A program made the position numbers and the translations under genes. A stretch of DNA of 18,090 bases from JBCDCU01 sp039180865 (lineage in GTDB: Bacteria; Pseudomonadota; Alphaproteobacteria; Rhizobiales; JACESI01), in the NCBI GenBank assembly GCA_039180865.1, contig JBCDCZ010000061.1, forward strand, positions 1-18,090, in the 5' to 3' direction. The notes beneath the pieces are model-generated. The model worked only from the letters and a program-made list of their open reading frames with translations, did not search any database and had not been told where the DNA came from. The number at the start of each line of letters is the position of its first letter. The stretch's first letter is position 1. This document shows, in pieces, positions 7,101 to 15,397 of this stretch.

Positions 7101-7860
7101 TAACTGCGATCTCGAAACGGCGGCCCTTCGCGTTTACGGAAACGCCGACGGCGCTTACGGGGCGAATGTCAACCATTTGATCGATAGCTCGTCCTTTGGC
7201 GACGACGAAGAGCTTGCCGAGGCCTATTCGGCGCGGAAAGGTTTTGCGTATGGCGTCTCAGGAACGCCCCAGAAAAACCGGGCTTTGCTCGCAAGCATCC
7301 TCAACACGGTCGAACTCACCTATCAAAACCTCGATTCCGTGGAACTTGGTGTTACAACCATCGATAATTATTTCGACACGCTGGGTGGCATCACCGGTGC
7401 AGTAAAAAAAGCGAAGGGTGGCAAAACACCGCCGGTCTATATCGGCGATCAGACACGCTCCTCCGGAACGGTGCGCACTTTGTCGGAACAGGTGGCGCTT
7501 GAGACCCGCACGCGGGCGCTCAATCCAAAATGGTATGAGGGCATGCTGTCCCACGGTTATGAAGGCGTGCGGCAGATCGAGGAGCATGTGAAGAACACCC
7601 TCGGTTGGTCAGCCACCACCGGCCAGGTGCAACCTTGGGTCTATCAGAAGCTGACCGAGACTTTCATGCTTGATCCGGATATGCGTGATCGGCTTGCAGA
7701 ACTCAATCCGGTCGCCTCTTCAAGGGTAGCAAACCGGTTGATTGAAGCTTCCGAGCGAGACTACTGGCAGCCCGATGAAGCGACGCTTGAAGCGTTGATG
7801 GATGCTGCTGACGCTCTTGATGATCGCGTCGAAGGTGTAGCTGCAGAGCCGGGTGAATAG
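4090..7860 (+). CDS. bchH: Magnesium chelatase subunit H (BchH)
   Basis: The large porphyrin-binding subunit of magnesium chelatase. With BchI and BchD and using ATP it inserts Mg2+ into protoporphyrin IX, the first committed step to bacteriochlorophyll. At 1256 residues it is full length. The N-terminal DUF3479-type domain (about 1-170, with IRIVLVTMDTHLAS) precedes the CobN/Mg-chelatase domain. Signatures include YPDVGLYHPKM (218 on), FPPNAGATGTAAYL (around 460), HFGTHGALEFMPGKQ (His607, His611, Glu615), NLYLYASNNPSEG, and ISGIFRDLLPLQ (959 on). HFGTHGALEF is BchH/ChlH wording rather than cobaltochelatase CobN. A Cys cluster (397, 398, 401, 419) lies in the middle. An in-frame TAA at 4081-4083 makes ATG 4090 the first ATG, yet no Shine-Dalgarno precedes it. 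No bchI, bchD or bchM is adjacent; polA follows 123 bp downstream. The PpsR-type palindrome upstream implies repression under high oxygen. It may be the sole copy or a second one. Confidence 0.95.
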   Translation: MLRVDPRTLRQVPIRIVLVTMDTHLASAAMKGVEVLSEKLPGLQFKLHAASDWAKRPDGIECCIADIKSADIIIVTMLFLEDHFQPILKALEDRRETCDAMICAMSAPEVVKLTRMNQLDMMKPATGLLGLLKRMRGKNKAQAGGAAQMRMLRRLPKILRYIPGSAQDARAYFLTLQYWLGGSQDNIRNMLLFLIERYAKEERVALKTGDPVPEPVHYPDVGLYHPKMTGTVCDSLGDLPDPVSVNKCGGTVGLILLRSYLLAGNTGHYDGVISAMENRGLKVIPVFASGLDARPAIERYFMDGNRVNVDAVVSLTGFSLVGGPAYNDAKAAEEVLAKLDCPYIAAHPVEFQSLDEWGKSERGLSPVESTIMVAIPELDGGTVPMVFGGRLGSTGSCCGRCERSAISNNLDAAYDMASCPERAAMLAARTDRLVNLRKARSCDRKIAIVLFNFPPNAGATGTAAYLGVFESLFNTLDALKRDGHKVDMPESVEHLRDLILDGNAAQHGADANVHHLVSADDYVRREPYLADIEAQWGPAPGKGLSNGRELFVLGRQFGNVFVGIQPPFGYEGDPMRLLFESGFTPTHAFSAFYRYLREDFGANAVLHFGTHGALEFMPGKQTGLSSECWPDRLIQDLPNLYLYASNNPSEGALAKRRAGATLISYLTPPVTQAGLYKELAELKSMLDRWRSADSSDAEARSECVEIIKAQAEALELKEYALFDDAAVDPEQAIKALSDALLELEYALIPHGMHVVGKVPSAEERFDLLTSMVDEDSGPAFSAPVLERLAAGDAPRTALKTAGVEFRAGDLDRLETLSKTARLLKKETELDGIVRALSGRFIRPAPGGDLLRSPEVLPTGRNLHGFDPFRIPSAYAVIDGAAQANRLIDRYREDGNPLPNSIAMVLWGTDNLKREGSPIAQALALMGAKPRFDSYGRLAGAELIALEDLGRPRIDVVITISGIFRDLLPLQIKLLAEASLLAASADEPLEKNYIRKNALTFMEEHNCDLETAALRVYGNADGAYGANVNHLIDSSSFGDDEELAEAYSARKGFAYGVSGTPQKNRALLASILNTVELTYQNLDSVELGVTTIDNYFDTLGGITGAVKKAKGGKTPPVYIGDQTRSSGTVRTLSEQVALETRTRALNPKWYEGMLSHGYEGVRQIEEHVKNTLGWSATTGQVQPWVYQKLTETFMLDPDMRDRLAELNPVASSRVANRLIEASERDYWQPDEATLEALMDAADALDDRVEGVAAEPGE

Positions 7861-7973
7861 CGCGTTCTGGTCGGTGGATCGAAAGCGTGTCCGGTGTGGC
7901 TGCAGCTAAGCCGGTAAACAGTCACTTTCAATAATGACATTCGCTGGTCCCGGCTCTAAGTTCGTGCGCGAAC

Positions 7974-7978
7974 GGAGG
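7974..7978 (+). promoter_or_regulatory. polA: Shine-Dalgarno GGAGG of polA
   Basis: GGAGG followed by 5 nt and ATG 7984. It fixes the polA start and contrasts with bchH upstream, which has no such site. Confidence 0.8.
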
Positions 7979-7983
7979 CGCGA

Positions 7984-10890
7984 ATGTCGGATCAAAATCA
8001 TATCTTTCTCGTAGATGGGTCAGCCTATATTTTCAGGGCTTACCACGCCTTGCCGCCTCTCTCGCGAAAGTCGGATGGTCTACCGGTTGGTGCGGTTTCC
8101 GGTTTCTGCAACATGCTCTGGAAACTGTTTCATCAGGCAAAGGGGGGCGATCTTGGGCCGCCTGCGACGCATTTCGCTGTAATCTTCGATTATTCCTCCA
8201 AAACGTTCCGAAATGAGATCTACCCGGAATATAAGGCAAACCGCGACGCCCCACCGGAAGATTTGCGCCCGCAATTCGCACTTATCCGGCAGGCGACGCG
8301 TGCGTTCAATCTGCCGTGCCTTGAGCAGGAAGGTTTCGAGGCCGATGACCTCATCGCAACCTATGCAAAGATCGCCGGGAGCAACGGCTCGAAGGTTACC
8401 ATCGTCTCGTCTGACAAGGACCTGATGCAGCTCGTCACTCACAATGTCGGCATGTACGACCAGATGAAGGACAAGCAGATCGCAATCCCCGAGGTCTTTG
8501 AAAAGTTCGGGGTTGGACCTGAAAAGATGATCGACCTTCAGGCGCTTTCCGGCGACAGCACCGACAACATTCCGGGCGTGCCAGGGATAGGGGCCAAGAC
8601 AGCAGCCCAGCTCCTTGATGAGTATGGTGATCTCGACACGCTTCTCGAACGGGCAGGCGAAATTAAGCAGAACAAGCGCCGCGAGAACCTAATCGAATTT
8701 GCCGATCAGGCGCGTCTTTCGAGAAGACTCGTCAGGCTCGATGATGACGTCGCCCTCGATGTTCCCCTTCATGACCTGTCGCTTGTCGAAATCGAAGGCC
8801 AAACACTGATTTCCTTCTTGAAGGGAATGGAATTTACAACGCTTACCAAACGGGTGGCTGAAGCCTTTGAGGCTGACGCCTCGGAAATTACCGCAGAAGC
8901 AATCAAAGTTGATGGATTTGCCGCTCAAAGAGGACCGGATCTCGACCCTGAAGCGGCATCGTCTAACCCGAATGGCGGTTACACGCCCCAGGCTCTTGCG
9001 GCAGAACGGGCTGAGAAGTTTGCGGCCCTCAAGGTCGACCCGTCGGTCTATGAGATGGTGACGGATCTTGAGACGCTCGACCGGTGGATTGCGGCAGCGA
9101 CGAGCAAGGGTGAGGTTGCAATCGACACGGAAACCACGTCACTCGATGCAATGGCGGCGGATCTCGTCGGCGTTTCGCTGGCGGTGAACCCGGGTAAAGC
9201 CTGCTACATTCCCCTTGCCCACATTTCGGAGGGTGGCGGGGATCTTCTTGGCGGCGGCGAACGCCTTTCAGAACAGGTTGATTTCGACGAGGCGCTCAAA
9301 CGACTCAAAGGGCTTTTCGAAGATCCGTCGGTTCTGAAGATCGCCCAAAACCTGAAGTACGACTATCTGGTTCTTCTCCGCTACGGAATAGAAGTCGGCC
9401 CCTTCGACGATACGATGCTGATCTCCTATGCTCTTGATGCCGGACATTCCGGTGGCCATGGCATGGACGCGCTTTCTGAAAAATGGCTTGGTCACACACC
9501 GATCCCGTTCAAGGAGGTTTGCGGGTCGGGAAAGTCCATGATCACCTTCGACAAAGTACCGCTTGATAAAGCGACGGCCTATGCTGCGGAAGATGCCGAT
9601 GTCACCCTGCGTCTCTGGATGGTGCTGAAACCGCGATTGGCAGCGGAAGGCATGAGTGTCGTCTATGAACGGCTCGAACGACAGATGGTGCCGACTCTTT
9701 CGCGCATGGAGCGCCGCGGCATTGCGGTTGACCGGCAGATGCTCTCGAGGCTTTCCGGCGATTTCGCTCAAAAGGCAGCGGCCGTTGAAGCGGAAGTCTA
9801 TGAGCTTGCGGATGAGACCTTCAACATCGGTTCGCCGAAACAGCTCGGCGACATCCTGTTTGGCAAAATGGGCCTTCCCGGCGGAAAGAAGACAAAGACC
9901 GGTGCCTGGTCGACGTCCGCGCAAGTGCTCGATGATCTCGCGGTTGAGGGTCACGAGCTCCCCGTTAAGATCGTCGAATGGCGGCAGCTGTCGAAACTGA
10001 AATCGACCTATACGGATGCGATTCCGGGCTACATCAACGCTGACACGAAGCGAGTGCACACCTCGTACTCGCTCGCGAGCACGTCAACCGGCCGCCTGTC
10101 GTCGTCAGAGCCGAATCTTCAGAACATTCCAATCCGCACTGAAGAGGGCCGTAAAATACGCAAGGCCTTTGTCGCCGAAAGTGGCCGAAAGCTTCTTTCT
10201 GCCGACTACAGCCAGATCGAGTTGCGGGTGCTTGCCCATATGGCCGATATCCCGCAACTGAAGAAAGCGTTTGAGGATGGCCTCGACATCCATGCCATGA
10301 CGGCGTCGGAAATGTTCAATGTACCCATAGAGGGCATGGATCCGATGGTGCGCCGCCGCGCGAAGGCGATCAATTTCGGGATCATCTATGGAATTTCCGC
10401 CTTCGGGCTCGCCAATCAACTTGGCATCGCTCGCGGTGAGGCGAAGGATTACATCGATAAATATTTCGAGCGCTTTCCTGGTATTCGCGATTACATGGAA
10501 GAGACCAAAAAGTTCGTCCATACGAACGGTTATGTGGAAACGATCTTCGGACGCCGCGCCCATTATCCGGATGTGAACACGAAAAACCCGAATATGCGTG
10601 CCTTCTACGAGCGGGCTGCGATCAACGCGCCGATCCAAGGGTCAGCCGCGGATATCATTCGCCGCGCCATGATGCGGATGGAAGCGGAACTGACAGGTTC
10701 GGATCTTTCAGCTGAAATGCTGCTCCAGGTCCACGACGAACTGATTTTCGAGCTTCCGGATGATGAAGTCGACGCAACCATACCGCTTGTGAAAAGTGTC
10801 ATGGAAAACGCCACCATGCCGGCGCTTTCCTTGTCCGTCCCGCTTCAGGTTGATGCCCGTGCCGCGCAAAACTGGGACGAAGCCCATTAG
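7984..10890 (+). CDS. polA: DNA polymerase I, three-domain, with intact proofreading
   Basis: Fills gaps and removes RNA primers during Okazaki fragment maturation and excision repair. The 968-residue protein has all three domains. The 5'-nuclease (about 1-290) shows FEADD (118-122), SSDKD (142-146) and GDSTDNIPG (190 on). The 3'-5' exonuclease (about 360-560) has all its acidic residues: DTE (Asp381, Glu383), NLKYD (Asn456, Asp460), and Tyr533 with Asp537; many bacterial PolA proteins lack these. The polymerase domain has motif A SADYSQIELR (739 on), motif B RRRAKAINFGIIYG (790 on) and motif C QVHDE (915-919). GGAGG lies 5 nt before the ATG. The 123 bp between bchH and polA hold no clear terminator, so read-through from bchH is possible, though polA probably has its own promoter. 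The DUF3429 gene follows after 15 bp. Confidence 0.98.
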   Translation: MSDQNHIFLVDGSAYIFRAYHALPPLSRKSDGLPVGAVSGFCNMLWKLFHQAKGGDLGPPATHFAVIFDYSSKTFRNEIYPEYKANRDAPPEDLRPQFALIRQATRAFNLPCLEQEGFEADDLIATYAKIAGSNGSKVTIVSSDKDLMQLVTHNVGMYDQMKDKQIAIPEVFEKFGVGPEKMIDLQALSGDSTDNIPGVPGIGAKTAAQLLDEYGDLDTLLERAGEIKQNKRRENLIEFADQARLSRRLVRLDDDVALDVPLHDLSLVEIEGQTLISFLKGMEFTTLTKRVAEAFEADASEITAEAIKVDGFAAQRGPDLDPEAASSNPNGGYTPQALAAERAEKFAALKVDPSVYEMVTDLETLDRWIAAATSKGEVAIDTETTSLDAMAADLVGVSLAVNPGKACYIPLAHISEGGGDLLGGGERLSEQVDFDEALKRLKGLFEDPSVLKIAQNLKYDYLVLLRYGIEVGPFDDTMLISYALDAGHSGGHGMDALSEKWLGHTPIPFKEVCGSGKSMITFDKVPLDKATAYAAEDADVTLRLWMVLKPRLAAEGMSVVYERLERQMVPTLSRMERRGIAVDRQMLSRLSGDFAQKAAAVEAEVYELADETFNIGSPKQLGDILFGKMGLPGGKKTKTGAWSTSAQVLDDLAVEGHELPVKIVEWRQLSKLKSTYTDAIPGYINADTKRVHTSYSLASTSTGRLSSSEPNLQNIPIRTEEGRKIRKAFVAESGRKLLSADYSQIELRVLAHMADIPQLKKAFEDGLDIHAMTASEMFNVPIEGMDPMVRRRAKAINFGIIYGISAFGLANQLGIARGEAKDYIDKYFERFPGIRDYMEETKKFVHTNGYVETIFGRRAHYPDVNTKNPNMRAFYERAAINAPIQGSAADIIRRAMMRMEAELTGSDLSAEMLLQVHDELIFELPDDEVDATIPLVKSVMENATMPALSLSVPLQVDARAAQNWDEAH

Positions 10891-10905
10891 GGTCAGGAAG
10901 AGCAG

Positions 10906-11388
10906 ATGACCATTCATTCCGATCAGCCGATTGGCAACGATACGCAAATTCCGACCGCCGCGCTCTGGCTTGGACTCACGGGTCTTATCCCATTCATCGC
11001 CGGAACGCTTCTGGTCTTCATGGGAGGCGCCGGAATTGTTGCTGTACCGCAGGCCGAACTCTTTTTGACTGCCTATGGCGCCGTCATCCTTTCATTTCTC
11101 GGGGGCGTTCGTTGGGGGCTGGCGTTGGCTGATCCAAATCACGCCGCGCAGGCTCGGGATCAGGCGTTTTCCGTGGTGCCGTCTTTGATCGGTTGGCTTG
11201 CGCTTCTGCTCCCGTTTTCGTCAGGAATCGGGGTCTTGGCGGTGGCGTTTCTGATACAGGGGGCCTGGGATATCAAGACGATGCGGTCCGGAGGCGGCCC
11301 CCAATGGTACGGCACCTTGCGCACTATTCTCACCGCGATCGTTGGAACGCTCTTAATCGCTGTCTTTGCCCGCGAATTGTTTGCTTGA
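10906..11388 (+). CDS. DUF3429 integral membrane protein
   Basis: A 160-residue, strongly hydrophobic protein with about five predicted membrane segments (roughly 18-42, 52-75, 87-104, 106-122 and 137-156). The segment ILSFLGGVRWGLAL is the recognisable DUF3429 core. The start is supported by AGGAAG 5 nt upstream. It begins 15 bp after the polA stop on the same strand, so the two are very probably co-transcribed. No function is established for this family; the polA link may be only positional. Its stop codon is 2 bp from that of the convergent pdeM. Confidence 0.85.
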   Translation: MTIHSDQPIGNDTQIPTAALWLGLTGLIPFIAGTLLVFMGGAGIVAVPQAELFLTAYGAVILSFLGGVRWGLALADPNHAAQARDQAFSVVPSLIGWLALLLPFSSGIGVLAVAFLIQGAWDIKTMRSGGGPQWYGTLRTILTAIVGTLLIAVFARELFA

Positions 11389-11390
11389 CC

Positions 11391-12122
11391 CTATCCTGGC
11401 AGGCAGGCAGAGGCTGCAACGGGAAAGAGCTTTTCCGACCCCATCATATAGGCGTGAAAATCAGCCTCCGGGAAATGCGGGGCGAATGCGACATCGCGGA
11501 CGTTAAGGCCACCGGTATAGGCTCCAAACGCTGGCAGGATGAGCCGCTCGGCATTTGCTACAAAGCAGCGTTTTCTGACTGAGCGGCCCCGACCACGGAC
11601 GCGCGCTGACGGGTGAAGGTGTCCGGCAATCTCCGCTGTCGCCCCTTCGCGTGGTTCATGGCTCAGAACCAGTTTTCCGATTGTTGCCTCATCGCAGAAA
11701 AGGCCGCCGAGGTCTTCCGGTAGGGCGGGGTCGTGATTGCCCGCGACCCAGATCCAGTCAACCGACGAAACAAGGTCATTCAGCGTTTGGCGATCAGATT
11801 TACAAAGACGCGACGGTCCACCGCCATCGTGAAAACTGTCGCCGAGCGCTATCACGCGTTTCGGCTGGAAGCCGGAGAGCGCGGCTTTAAGTGATTTCAA
11901 CGTACGGGCCGTGTCATAGGGCGGCAGAAAAATCTGCTTCTCCGCGAAACTTGATCCTTTTTCGAGGTGCAAGTCAGCGACAATGAGCGTTGCCGCCTGT
12001 TCGACATAAAGGACGCCGGAAGGATGCGCTTGGACCGGAACACCGGAAATAGAAAGTGGCAGGCTGGCAACACAATCAAAGACGCCAGTCGCGGGTGCTT
12101 TTTTCCTGGTTCCTTCTTGCAC
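11391..12122 (-). CDS. pdeM: Ligase-associated DNA damage response endonuclease PdeM (metallophosphoesterase)
   Basis: A calcineurin-like metallophosphoesterase of the PdeM type, a Mn-dependent nuclease encoded with an Lhr-core helicase, an ATP-dependent ligase and a beta-CASP exonuclease. The metal-binding motifs are complete: DLHLEKG (Asp50, His52), LGDSFHDGG (Asp95), GNHDP (128 on), SHEP (His155) and GHLHP (His168, His170). AHPSGVLY just before the first motif is typical of the group. The frame is open to a TTG at 12185, with no in-frame ATG before the first motif. GTG 12122 gives 243 residues, but the start remains uncertain. With this start the gene overlaps the helicase 3' end by 47 bp in another frame, indicating one transcript and probable coupling. 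Confidence 0.88.
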   Translation of the reverse strand: MQEGTRKKAPATGVFDCVASLPLSISGVPVQAHPSGVLYVEQAATLIVADLHLEKGSSFAEKQIFLPPYDTARTLKSLKAALSGFQPKRVIALGDSFHDGGGPSRLCKSDRQTLNDLVSSVDWIWVAGNHDPALPEDLGGLFCDEATIGKLVLSHEPREGATAEIAGHLHPSARVRGRGRSVRKRCFVANAERLILPAFGAYTGGLNVRDVAFAPHFPEADFHAYMMGSEKLFPVAASACLPG

Positions 12123-14679
12123 GGTCTCTGATCGCTTCCCTTGCCGCTTCCGCGGTTTCCATATCGCCCATTGCTTCAGCGACAATCACATCGGAGGCTT
12201 CGGCCATAATCGTGTCGCTTGCTTCGCCGAAGACCGGCTCCTTGCCCACTTCCAGCATAATCGGAACCGCAAGCGGCGAAATGCGCTCTAATGACTTATG
12301 CACGATTCGTCCCCTGATCCGAGACAGCATTTCAGAAAGACGGCGGACGTCAAGAAGGCCGCGGGCCGCGTCTGCCCAAGTTGCCTGCATCAAAATGTGA
12401 TCGGGCTCGTGTTCACGCAGAACATCATAGATGAGGTCCGTCGACATCGTCACCTGCCGCCCGGTCTTTTCCTTGCCAGGGTAGTTCTTCTCGATGAGCC
12501 CGGAGATGAGCGCGCAATACCGGAAAGTGCGCTTCAAGAGAAAGGAATCCCCCATCCAGTCCTCAAGATCGTCGCCGAGCATGTCCTCATCGAAGAGCGT
12601 TTCCAAATCAAGTGCGCCCATGTCTTTAAGGCCCCAGACGCCAAGCGCGTAATCGGTCGCAACGAAGCCCAGTGGGCGCTGACGGGCGCGTTCAAGGCGC
12701 CGGGTCAGAAGCATGCCAAGGGTTTGATGGGCAAGACGCCCTTCGAATGGATAGGCAATCAGGTAGAACCGGTCACCGCGCGGAAAGGTCTCGACAAGGA
12801 GCTGATCTTTTTTCGGCAGGATCGATTTTATTTCCTGAATTGCGAGCCATTCCTGCACCTGCCCGGGAAGCCGGTCCCATGCATCCGGTTGTGCGAGCAT
12901 GCTTCGGACTTTGTCGGCAAGATAGGTGGAAAGCGGGAACTTACCGCCTGCGTAATAGGGGATTTTCGGTTCGCGGGCATTCGATTTCGAGACAATCGCG
13001 TCAGCTTCCCGGATCCCTTCGAGCTTGAGGATCTGACCGGCGAACAGGAACGTGTCGCCCGGAGCCAGTGTTTCCAGGAAGTACTCTTCGATCTTACCGA
13101 GAACCCTTCCGCCGCGCGTCGCCGTCCCGCGTTTTGCAGAAGAAAGCCGGACATTGAGGACCGGCATTTCCACGATGGTCCCGATATTGAGACGGTATTG
13201 TTGCGCGACGCGTGGATGGGAAAGCCGCCAGGTGCCATCTTCCGTTTCGCGGATCTTCGCAAAGCGCTCATAACTTCTTAGGGCATAACCGCCAGTCGCT
13301 ACGAAATCGATGGCCTTGTCAAAAGTCGCTCGTTGCAACTCTCGGTACGGATAACTCTGACGGATTTCGTGATAAAGATCGTCCGCTTTGAAGGGCTTGT
13401 AACAGGCGACCCCCAATATGTGTTGGGCGAGCACATCGAGAGAGCCCGGTTGAATGGCGGGTGTGTCCTGGTCGCCAAGATAGTTCGCATCAAGCGCTGC
13501 CTGACATTCGAGAACCTCAAACCGGTTCGCCGGAACTAGCAGCGCCTTTGATGGCTCATCCATGCGGTGGTTCGCCCGTCCGATCCGCTGCGCAAGGCGG
13601 CTTGCCCCTTTCGGTGCGCCGACTGTCACGACGAGGTCGACGTCGCCCCAGTCGATCCCAAGATCGAGCGTAGCTGTACAGACAACCGCCTGGAGGTTTC
13701 CCTCCACCATCGCGCGCTCCACCTTGCGACGCTGCGCCACATCAAGCGAGCCGTGGTGAAGCGCAATCGCAAGATTGTCCTCGTTGATCCGCCATAGTTC
13801 CTGAAAGACAAGCTCCGCCTGGCTGCGCGTGTTGACGAAGACCAGCGTTATATTGTGCTCCTTGATCTGGTCATAGATATCGCTCATCGCATGGCGCGCG
13901 GAATGGCCGGACCATGGCAGTCTTGCCTCGGTTCCAAGGATCGAAATGTCGGGAAGGGCGCCTCCCGTTACTGTTACGAGATCAGCCTTCGGAGGATCTT
14001 CCGGATCGTCCTGAGCAACAAGCCAGCGGCAAAGCTCATCAGGATTGGAAACGGTCGCTGATAGACCCACCATCCGCAGGCCCGGCCGGAAGGTTCGAAG
14101 GCGCTGCAATCCGAGTGCCAGAAGATCGCCACGCTTCGACGTCACCATTGTGTGGATCTCGTCCACGATGACCGTCTCAAGATCATCGAAAAACCGGTCT
14201 GCGTCTTTTGCCGCCAGAAGGAGCGACAATTGTTCCGGCGTTGTGAGGAGAATATCAGGTGGTTTCAGCTTCTGGCGCTGGCGTTTGGAAGAGGGCGTGT
14301 CACCGGTTCGCGTCTCAATTCCGATATCGAGCCCCATTTCGGAGACCGGGTTGGTGAGATTTCGAGCAATATCGACGGCGAGCGATTTGAGGGGCGAGAC
14401 ATAGAGCGTATGGACGCCGCGTATAGGCATGCCGGGGCGATGTTTTGTCTTGTTGGAGAGTGCAATCAGGCTCGGAAGAAATCCGGCGAGTGTCTTCCCC
14501 GCGCCGGTCGGCGCGATCAGGAGTGCTGAACGGCCTTCAACGGCCTTTTGAAGAAGCGCCAATTGATGGTCACGCGGCGTCCACCCTTTGCCGTCAAACC
14601 ATTGCTGGAACGGTAAAGGGAGCGTGCCGGGGCTGACAGCATCCGGCGTTGCATCGGTCTCTTGAACAAGGTCGCTCAC
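12076..14679 (-). CDS. Ligase-associated DNA damage response DEXH-box helicase (Lhr-core type)
   Basis: A superfamily 2 DNA helicase of the Lhr-core group, an ATP-driven 3'-5' DNA translocase in characterised relatives. The 867 residues show the Q-motif region WTPRDHQ (33-39), Walker A APTGAGKT (56-63), DEIH (173-176), motif III LSAT (206-209), motif IV FVNTRSQAE, and motifs V/VI TATLDLGIDWGDVD and RLAQRIGRANHR. These are followed by the winged-helix and Lhr-specific C-terminal parts, with PGDTFLFAGQILKLEG. The length fits the ligase-associated version rather than the much longer full Lhr. The start is GTG 14679, with no good Shine-Dalgarno seen. The 3' end overlaps pdeM. It faces the RNase T2 gene with 46 bp between starts, so two promoters must be packed there or reach into the neighbours. 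Confidence 0.94.
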   Translation of the reverse strand: MSDLVQETDATPDAVSPGTLPLPFQQWFDGKGWTPRDHQLALLQKAVEGRSALLIAPTGAGKTLAGFLPSLIALSNKTKHRPGMPIRGVHTLYVSPLKSLAVDIARNLTNPVSEMGLDIGIETRTGDTPSSKRQRQKLKPPDILLTTPEQLSLLLAAKDADRFFDDLETVIVDEIHTMVTSKRGDLLALGLQRLRTFRPGLRMVGLSATVSNPDELCRWLVAQDDPEDPPKADLVTVTGGALPDISILGTEARLPWSGHSARHAMSDIYDQIKEHNITLVFVNTRSQAELVFQELWRINEDNLAIALHHGSLDVAQRRKVERAMVEGNLQAVVCTATLDLGIDWGDVDLVVTVGAPKGASRLAQRIGRANHRMDEPSKALLVPANRFEVLECQAALDANYLGDQDTPAIQPGSLDVLAQHILGVACYKPFKADDLYHEIRQSYPYRELQRATFDKAIDFVATGGYALRSYERFAKIRETEDGTWRLSHPRVAQQYRLNIGTIVEMPVLNVRLSSAKRGTATRGGRVLGKIEEYFLETLAPGDTFLFAGQILKLEGIREADAIVSKSNAREPKIPYYAGGKFPLSTYLADKVRSMLAQPDAWDRLPGQVQEWLAIQEIKSILPKKDQLLVETFPRGDRFYLIAYPFEGRLAHQTLGMLLTRRLERARQRPLGFVATDYALGVWGLKDMGALDLETLFDEDMLGDDLEDWMGDSFLLKRTFRYCALISGLIEKNYPGKEKTGRQVTMSTDLIYDVLREHEPDHILMQATWADAARGLLDVRRLSEMLSRIRGRIVHKSLERISPLAVPIMLEVGKEPVFGEASDTIMAEASDVIVAEAMGDMETAEAAREAIRDRARRNQEKSTRDWRL

Positions 14680-14725
14680 ATGTGGAATGTAGGCGCGTGT
14701 CTGACACTTGTCACCGGGGCCATTG

Positions 14726-15397
14726 ATGCGGTTTATCTCTCTTGTTCTCCTAGCGATTGCAGTGTCTCACGGCGCCTCGGAAACACAAGCGGCGGAGCGG
14801 CCGCGCAACTTGACCCTTGCTGCCTCCTGGCAACCGGCTTTTTGTGAAACCGAAAGCAGTCGCCGCGAATGTGTGAGCCAGACCGAAGATCGCTTCGATG
14901 CGACCAATTTCTCGCTCCATGGTCTTTGGCTCGATCGGCGGAATTGCCCCGGGATTCGCTATAGCCGCCTTCCGCAAAATCTTTGGGAAGAATTACGCGT
15001 CGTCATGCCCGGAACGCGATCCGGATTGCAGCGCCATGAATGGGAGAAGCACGGACGCTGCTATTCCTCAGAACCCGCTACCTATTATCGCGATTCCCTT
15101 AAGCTCATGGCCGCTTTGAATGCTTCACCGGTGCGGGCACTCTTTGAGCGACGCAAAGGGGCATTTCTCTCCGCCCAGGAGATCAGGCGCACCTTTGACA
15201 ATGCATTCGGACGGGGTGCAGGCGACCGGGTCGAAATCAAATGCGTACAGGATGGCCGTCGCCTTTTGATCGAAGAGTTGCGGATCGCCATGAAAGGAGA
15301 TCCAAAGGCGCAAGGTTTCGGCGTCCTCATCCGGCAGGCGCGGGCGCGGAAGCAGGGATGTCGGGGTGGCATTGTCGACCGGGTCGGCCTGCAGTAG
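14726..15397 (+). CDS. Secreted ribonuclease T2 family protein
   Basis: A 223-residue endoribonuclease of the T2 family, which cleaves single-stranded RNA through 2',3'-cyclic phosphates. A signal peptide (MRFISLVLLAIAVSHGASETQA) directs it to the periplasm. Both catalytic signatures are present: CAS1 SLHGLWLD with His65, and CAS2 HEWEKHGRC with Glu105 and His109. Several cysteines could form disulphides, as is usual for this family. ATG 14726 is chosen over the in-frame TTG 14708 because it places the signal peptide directly at the start, and GGGG lies about 8 nt upstream. It is divergent from the helicase and convergent with the chemoreceptor gene (57 bp between stops). Its position inside a DNA repair set is unexplained. 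Confidence 0.92.
   Translation: MRFISLVLLAIAVSHGASETQAAERPRNLTLAASWQPAFCETESSRRECVSQTEDRFDATNFSLHGLWLDRRNCPGIRYSRLPQNLWEELRVVMPGTRSGLQRHEWEKHGRCYSSEPATYYRDSLKLMAALNASPVRALFERRKGAFLSAQEIRRTFDNAFGRGAGDRVEIKCVQDGRRLLIEELRIAMKGDPKAQGFGVLIRQARARKQGCRGGIVDRVGLQ

Noticed and set aside
4090..7860. Cobaltochelatase CobN as an alternative to BchH
   Set aside because: HFGTHGALEFMPGKQ, SNNPSEG and ISGIFRDLLPLQ are BchH/ChlH-type, and the N-terminal domain is the ChlH/BchH kind.
9268..10059. 263-codon minus-strand frame
   Set aside because: It is antisense to the polA exonuclease and polymerase regions; no domain or ribosome binding site was seen.
12298..13281. 327-codon plus-strand frame
   Set aside because: It is antisense to the helicase gene; the translation looks like a reverse-strand shadow.
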